DNA of 10,405 nucleotides from Flavobacteriales bacterium UBA5869 (lineage in GTDB: Bacteria; Bacteroidota; Bacteroidia; Flavobacteriales_D; Crocinitomicaceae): positions 7,115 through 17,519 of the forward strand of contig DJFP01000010.1 of NCBI GenBank assembly GCA_002432565.1, in the 5' to 3' direction. Within the stretch, counting starts at the first letter, position 1; every line of letters begins with the position of its first letter. The position numbers and the translations under genes are program-made. The notes beneath the pieces were generated by a model, which saw only the letters and a program-made list of their open reading frames with translations, was not told the origin of the DNA and ran no database searches. Of this stretch, positions 7,203-10,405 are shown piece after piece.

Positions 7203-7796
7203 ATGAAAAAAATAAACTTGATTTTTCTCTCAGTTATTGCTTTATTATTGCTTTCATTCACGGTATTGCAAATAAACACAAACTCATTGTTTGTCGAAAG
7301 TTATGAAGATATTGGTACAATAAAGCAGTCTATTTTAAAACCCGAATTATTTAATAAAACACAAAAAGGTGTTTGGGTTTTATTAGATGGTCGTGAATTA
7401 GAACATAGTACTGAACTATATCAAATATTAGTAGAAGGACACGACTTGAATATTTTGAAAGACAGTAAAGAACTCCCTGATGCACGGGGTAAATTTATTC
7501 GCAGTAGTAATTATCTTGGTAAAGGTTCAGACCCTGATACTTCAAGATTAGTAGGAACAGTACAATCGGATACCTTTAAGTTACATCAACACGGCTATGG
7601 AGGTAACTTTTTAAATAATGCAGGAACAAATATTTGGAGTTTATATGGAACTAAACCAAGTGATAACTGGAGTGCTAAAACAAATAACTCCAGTGGAAAA
7701 AATTCTAATAGAGTATCTCTAACTTCAAAAGAAGGCGATTCAGAAACACGCCCTATCAACATTTCCATGTACACTTACATAAAGCTATCCAAGTGA
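7203..7796 (+). CDS. Secreted/anchored phage tail-collar-like (tail-fibre tip) protein
   Basis: The product is 197 residues. Residues 1-23 are a signal peptide or single membrane anchor (INLIFLSVIALLLLSF). The rest carries the recurring features of phage tail-collar/short-tail-fibre tips: W58-VLLDGR (58-64), LPDARGKFIR (91-100), VGTVQSDTFKLHQH (117-130) and ETRPINISMYTYIKL (181-195). The LHQH at 127-130 gives an HxH, the type of motif that binds metal in T4 gp12/gp37 tips, where the domains trimerise and contact the receptor. A virion protein would have no export signal, and no other phage gene is present, so this is probably a domesticated surface-binding module. It starts 5 bases after the large coiled-coil gene, suggesting the two work as one complex or as carrier plus receptor-binding tip. 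Domain resemblance is fairly sure; the function is inferred. Confidence 0.83.
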   Translation: MKKINLIFLSVIALLLLSFTVLQINTNSLFVESYEDIGTIKQSILKPELFNKTQKGVWVLLDGRELEHSTELYQILVEGHDLNILKDSKELPDARGKFIRSSNYLGKGSDPDTSRLVGTVQSDTFKLHQHGYGGNFLNNAGTNIWSLYGTKPSDNWSAKTNNSSGKNSNRVSLTSKEGDSETRPINISMYTYIKLSK

Positions 7797-7836
7797 CGAT
7801 TGTCTAATTAAGGAAGAAAACTTAGATAATACCACA

Positions 7837-7970
7837 TGCTGCCAACATGGGTTTTGCGTCAAGCGGGGTGACGTGCAAACTTGGAGCTTTGTGCTTCTAT
7901 TCAAGTTTAGTGCAGGTTGACAGTTTTATGCTCTAAAACCCGCCCGAACGCAAAGCCGAAACCGTTAGCA
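7837..7970 (+). other. attC-like recombination site A (about 134 bp)
   Basis: This is an imperfect palindrome. The outer arm TGCTGCCAAC at 7837-7846 faces GTTAGCA at 7964-7970. Inside, TTTGCGT (7853-7859) pairs with ACGCAAA (7948-7954), GCGGG (7863-7867) with CCCGC (7939-7943), and AAACTTG (7877-7883) with CAAGTTT (7902-7908). The nested order and central loop are as in long attC sites. The left arm matches the left end of the preceding unit (4428-4437) 10/10, while the right GTTAGCA belongs to the next unit. Confidence 0.7.
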
Positions 7971-7985
7971 TTAATTAATACGAAC

Positions 7986-8732
7986 ATGAATAAATCAATT
8001 ATAGTCCTTCTCTTCATCTTATTAACAGTTAGTTGTAATTCAAAAAAACATGAGAATAAAAACAGTCTAGTAAATCAGGAAATCGAAAGTGAACCTTGGA
8101 AACTCGAAAACTACATTGATTCAGTGCAAATTCTATTAACGAATGAATATAAGTTAGATAATTCATATGGCTCCGGAGCCAGCTCTTTCCTGATTAAAAC
8201 TAATGGAGATACTCTTTTATGTACTGCTAAGCATCTATTGGGTGAAGCTATGGGAATTAACCCGGAGATTAAAACTAATCAGTTTAATTCTAGCTTAGAA
8301 TATTGGAAAGCTTATCCAAGAAATGGTAAAATCGCAAATGACACTATCACGGTTTCAAAATTGATTACTGAAAAACAAAATGATGTTGATATTATTCTGT
8401 TTGATTGTCAATTACAAAAAGACAATAATATTACAGTGCTTACTCCCAGATTCTCAAAACCACTAAAGGAAGAAAAATTTGAAATCATCGGTTGTGAATA
8501 CTCTGATTCTGAATGCCATCAAAGAAGGTATTACGCAACTATGGACTCATATGAAGGTGGAAAAATATTACTAAAATCTGAAGTTAAATTTACTCCAAGT
8601 GGTTTTAGTGGTGCTCCTGTAATTGATTCTAAGGGATTGGTGATAGGACTCTTATCTGGCGGAGGAGAATTTGAAGGAGAACTTTATCTGGCAATTGAAC
8701 CTATATCAAAAATTGAAACCTATTTAAAGTAA
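7986..8732 (+). CDS. Trypsin-like serine protease, lipoprotein
   Basis: The ATG at 7986 gives 248 residues; an upstream TTG at 7917 would add 23 residues but lies inside the attC-like site, so it is rejected. The N-terminus is a lipoprotein signal, IIVLLFILLTVSC with the lipobox Cys at 17, so the protein is exported and lipid-anchored. Residues about 60-240 are a trypsin-like core: His83 in LLCTAKHLL, Asp135 in NDVDIIL, Ser208 in PSGFSGAP, then VIDSKGLVIGLLSGGG. GFSGAP replaces the usual GNSGGP, but the catalytic Ser and the strand context are kept. No PDZ or chaperone domain is present, so it is a short stand-alone protease. It occupies the second cassette-like unit, 21 bases after its left end, and should be transcribed from upstream or from a promoter within the unit. 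The substrate is unknown. Confidence 0.87.
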   Translation: MNKSIIVLLFILLTVSCNSKKHENKNSLVNQEIESEPWKLENYIDSVQILLTNEYKLDNSYGSGASSFLIKTNGDTLLCTAKHLLGEAMGINPEIKTNQFNSSLEYWKAYPRNGKIANDTITVSKLITEKQNDVDIILFDCQLQKDNNITVLTPRFSKPLKEEKFEIIGCEYSDSECHQRRYYATMDSYEGGKILLKSEVKFTPSGFSGAPVIDSKGLVIGLLSGGGEFEGELYLAIEPISKIETYLK

Positions 8733-8737
8733 AATAT

Positions 8738-8805
8738 TGCTAACGTCGTATATGCAATCATAACCACCTATCGGCAGGCTACGCTTCATATACTAACCGT
8801 TGACA
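8738..8805 (+). other. attC-like recombination site B (about 68 bp)
   Basis: The left arm TGCTAACG at 8738-8745 is the exact reverse complement of CGTTAGCA at 7963-7970, the left end of the protease unit. GTATATG (8748-8754) pairs with CATATAC (8787-8793), and a small CCT/AGG hairpin sits between. The right core GTTGACA at 8799-8805 begins the next unit. The two outer arms of this site match each other less well (6/8) than the left arm matches its own unit's start. Confidence 0.68.
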
Positions 8806-8817
8806 TCAAAATAGACC

Positions 8818-9189
8818 ATGCATTTAACCAAAACATATTGGATTTCTCCAACAATTGTCCTTTTAGTGGGTATCGTCTGGCTTAACCTATTTCGATTAAA
8901 AAAATCCCGTAGTTTAAAACCAATTCAAAATCAAGGACAGAAAACATTTTTATGCGTATATGATTATGGGATGGGGGGAATTTGGGTTTTGATAAATGCC
9001 GAATCGAAAGAACAAATTATAGAACTTTATCCGGAATTGATTGTTTACGATGATAAACCGGATTGGATGGATCAGAAGCAAAAACAGGAATTCATAGATG
9101 ATTGTATAAATAACCAGATGTATTGGAATATTGAACAACCAGCAACAGGATGGTTAAAAAGCTTAGTGGAGGGACGAAAGATAATGTGA
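8818..9189 (+). CDS. Small membrane-anchored hypothetical protein
   Basis: The product is 123 residues. Residues 7-26 form one N-terminal membrane helix (YWISPTIVLLVGIVWLNLF) followed by a basic stretch (RLKKSR), suggesting an inward-facing C-terminal domain by the positive-inside rule. The soluble part carries CVYDYGMGGIWVLINAESKE, then IIELYPELIVYDDKPDWMD, and ends with YWNIEQPATGWLKSLVEGRK. The YDYGxGG-W and A-S-K-E-x-I-x-x-x-YPEL pattern reminds me of a widely spread group of small uncharacterised bacterial proteins, from memory only. The ATG lies 18 bases after the left end of its cassette-like unit. The unit has no matching right arm: decayed copy 4 begins 10 bases after the stop, so the end was probably lost. 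Confidence 0.68.
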   Translation: MHLTKTYWISPTIVLLVGIVWLNLFRLKKSRSLKPIQNQGQKTFLCVYDYGMGGIWVLINAESKEQIIELYPELIVYDDKPDWMDQKQKQEFIDDCINNQMYWNIEQPATGWLKSLVEGRKIM

Positions 9190-9198
9190 CCTATGATA

Positions 9199-9280
9199 AT
9201 CTCTCAAACCCCTTTCCGCCAATTCCTCCAATTTTTCGTTCGAATTATCTTTCTCCGAATCTGCTATTTGTTCGATCAGT
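9199..9280 (-). pseudogene. Decayed 3' copy of the 1698-1967 gene (copy 4)
   Basis: The minus strand reads LIEQIADSEKDNSNEKLEELAE and then shifts frame (one extra A within GCGGAAAGGGG), ending near GLRD. SEKDNSNEKLEELAE is identical to copy 1, so this fragment is closer to copy 1 in protein than copies 2 and 3 are. The match ends at 9280 at exactly the place where copy 3 ends (4344). Confidence 0.78.
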
Positions 9281-9373
9281 ATCCCTTTCAAGAGCCAGGT
9301 ATATCCCACACAGACGCTTGTTGTATTTGCGCTATAAATTGTATTTTAGGTGGGCATATAGATAAGTTATAGC
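9281..9373 (+). other. attC-like 3' half before the last cassette
   Basis: This is a second copy of the 4345-4437 stretch, starting ATCCCTTTCAA and ending in GATAAGTT. GTTATAGC at 9366-9373 is the exact reverse complement of GCTATAAC at 10363-10370, marking the left end of the last unit. The hybrid of gene fragment and half site (9199-9373) is thus present twice, around 4.9 kb of cargo. Confidence 0.55.
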
Positions 9374-9451
9374 CAATGAGCTATATGAAGATATAGTGGT
9401 AACCAACCTTTATAAAGTATCTTATAAAACTAAATGTAAATCGCCCTTTAT

Positions 9452-10360
9452 ATGTTGAACAAACTATGTGTCATTCAATTTATTTTGCTTACTATGCACT
9501 GTTTTTCTCAAAAAAGTAAAATTGATTCCATAATAGTTACTACGATTAATTGTGATTATGACAGTCTGGAAAATAAATCATCCTATACAGTAGAAAGAGC
9601 GTTTGAAACTTGTTCAGAAAATTTATGTCATTATAAAAATTGGAACTATAGATATTTCCCCGATACTTCATTGGTTGGTTATCAGTATGATTTCACTTCA
9701 GCTAAAACAAGCGAAAAATTAAACATCTTCTGGGATCATTCTGATCCACATTTTCAGGAAGTGAGCTTCTATTTTGAAAAATACTATGCTGACACTAAAA
9801 CATACAAATCATTGGAGGTTTTAGAAGAAAAGGAAGTGTATCGAGACGTTGAAAACAAGGATACTCTTATGGCAAGAAATGTTAAATCAAGGTGTGAATA
9901 CGGATACGTGCCTGACCCATTTTATTTGTACGACTCTTATTCGGATACAACTATCATTCGAATATCAATATTGTTAAAAGTGATAAATGTAAATGGAGAG
10001 CAGTCCCTCGAAAAGAGTTATTACAGTGATTCTGCCATATTCCCAGAAATCATAGATAGTATCGATGGTCAAACTAACTATAATTTAGCCATGATTCGTA
10101 GCTTCTTCTATAGCACAGTAATTGCGATGGAGAATATGAAGGTTCATGATGAGAGTAAGACTAATCTGGATTCAGATGTCATCGTTCAAAATTTTAACGC
10201 AATTCCCTCTGTTCTATATAACGCGACCGATAAAAAAAGACCTTCTTACCTAAAAAAAAGGAATAAACATTTTCAACGCATTAAAAAAGAAAAAAACTTT
10301 GAGATATGGGAATATAGTTATGGGGATGATTGCAATAAAGTGAAATATGAAATTTATTAA
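9452..10360 (+). CDS. Secreted hypothetical protein
   Basis: The product is 302 residues of unrecognised family. Residues 1-19 (LNKLCVIQFILLTMHCFS, cut probably before Q20) are an export signal; the His before Cys17 argues against a lipobox. The mature part is rich in Tyr, Asp and Ser, with no second membrane segment. It has Cys at 34, 54 and 59 plus one near the C-terminus, which could form disulfides outside the cytoplasm. No catalytic motif or repeat is evident; short strand-like stretches (IIRISILLKVINV) suggest a beta-rich fold. The ATG lies 84 bases after the left end of its cassette-like unit, the longest leader of the four. The stop at 10360 falls 2 bases before the right arm at 10363-10370. 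It could be a periplasmic or surface protein; nothing further is supported. Confidence 0.78.
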   Translation: MLNKLCVIQFILLTMHCFSQKSKIDSIIVTTINCDYDSLENKSSYTVERAFETCSENLCHYKNWNYRYFPDTSLVGYQYDFTSAKTSEKLNIFWDHSDPHFQEVSFYFEKYYADTKTYKSLEVLEEKEVYRDVENKDTLMARNVKSRCEYGYVPDPFYLYDSYSDTTIIRISILLKVINVNGEQSLEKSYYSDSAIFPEIIDSIDGQTNYNLAMIRSFFYSTVIAMENMKVHDESKTNLDSDVIVQNFNAIPSVLYNATDKKRPSYLKKRNKHFQRIKKEKNFEIWEYSYGDDCNKVKYEIY

Positions 10361-10362
10361 AA

Positions 10363-10405
10363 GCTATAACAACAAATAAACAAAGCGCAATTCCGATAGC
10401 TATCG
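10363..10405 (+). other. attC-like 5' half, cut by the window end
   Basis: GCTATAAC at 10363-10370 is the right arm of the last unit (partner at 9366-9373). It is followed by an AAAGCGC stretch and by CGATAGCTATCG at 10394-10405, a perfect 12-base palindrome at the window edge that could be the tip of the folded site. The other half lies beyond the window. Confidence 0.5.

Noticed and set aside
4483..7796. Prophage remnant explanation for the tail-collar-like gene
   Set aside because: No capsid, portal, terminase, lysis or other tail gene is near, and both proteins carry export signals, which virion proteins lack.
7917..7985. TTG-started extension of the lipoprotein protease
   Set aside because: It lies within attC-like site A and would bury the lipoprotein signal; the ATG at 7986 is preferred.
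9150..9365. Plus-strand ORF of 71 residues overlapping the membrane protein's end
   Set aside because: It runs through decayed copy 4 in antisense and into the attC-like half; no coding signal.
1..10405. CRISPR array, tRNA or rRNA
   Set aside because: I saw no regularly spaced identical repeats and no cloverleaf or rRNA-like sequence on either strand.

Overview
The window looks like chromosomal DNA of a Bacteroidota bacterium, probably Flavobacteriales. The reasons are strongly AT-rich accessory genes, no clear Shine-Dalgarno sites, lipoprotein and secretion signals of Bacteroidota style, and a DUF58 gene of the type found in that phylum. The family-level placement is an inference from memory, not a search.

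Layout. (1) 1-573 is the GC-richer 3' end of a core-type DUF58 gene. Composition drops sharply after it and stays AT-rich, so 574 onward reads as an accessory region. (2) 611-1666 is a cytoplasmic-looking trypsin-like protease with an unrecognised N-terminal domain. (3) 1698-1967 (minus) is a small, GC-richer ORF. Decayed copies of its 3' end recur at 3661-3821, 4250-4344 and 9199-9280. (4) 2050-3635 is a co-directional trio (XRE repressor-like protein, protein with a HEPN-like Rx5H motif, second unknown protein) that looks like a toxin-antitoxin or phage-defence module, with a palindromic candidate operator upstream. (5) 3636-4428 has no credible gene. It holds two decayed gene fragments around a roughly 420-bp non-coding element with a terminator-like hairpin. 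(6) 4428-10405 is a run of small plus-strand units, each with a short leader, one or two genes, and folded intergenic DNA.

The main find is that the units in part 6 behave like integron gene cassettes. The left end of a unit starts with GTT plus a few bases, and the right end carries the exact reverse complement of that same left end. This holds for 4428-4437 with 7837-7846 (10/10), 7963-7970 with 8738-8745 (8/8) and 9366-9373 with 10363-10370 (8/8). The connecting intergenic stretches fold as imperfect palindromes, as attC sites do. The match is better within a unit than across a junction, which is what recombination inside the GTT core would leave. No integrase is visible, so this would be an integrase-less (CALIN-like) stretch or part of a larger array.

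The cargo is mostly surface or secreted: a 904-residue secreted coiled-coil protein with a glycine/alanine-rich hydrophobic segment, co-transcribed with a small secreted or membrane-anchored protein resembling a phage tail-collar/tail-fibre tip; a lipoprotein trypsin-like protease; a small membrane protein; and a secreted protein of unknown function. Functions beyond fold-level recognition are hypotheses.
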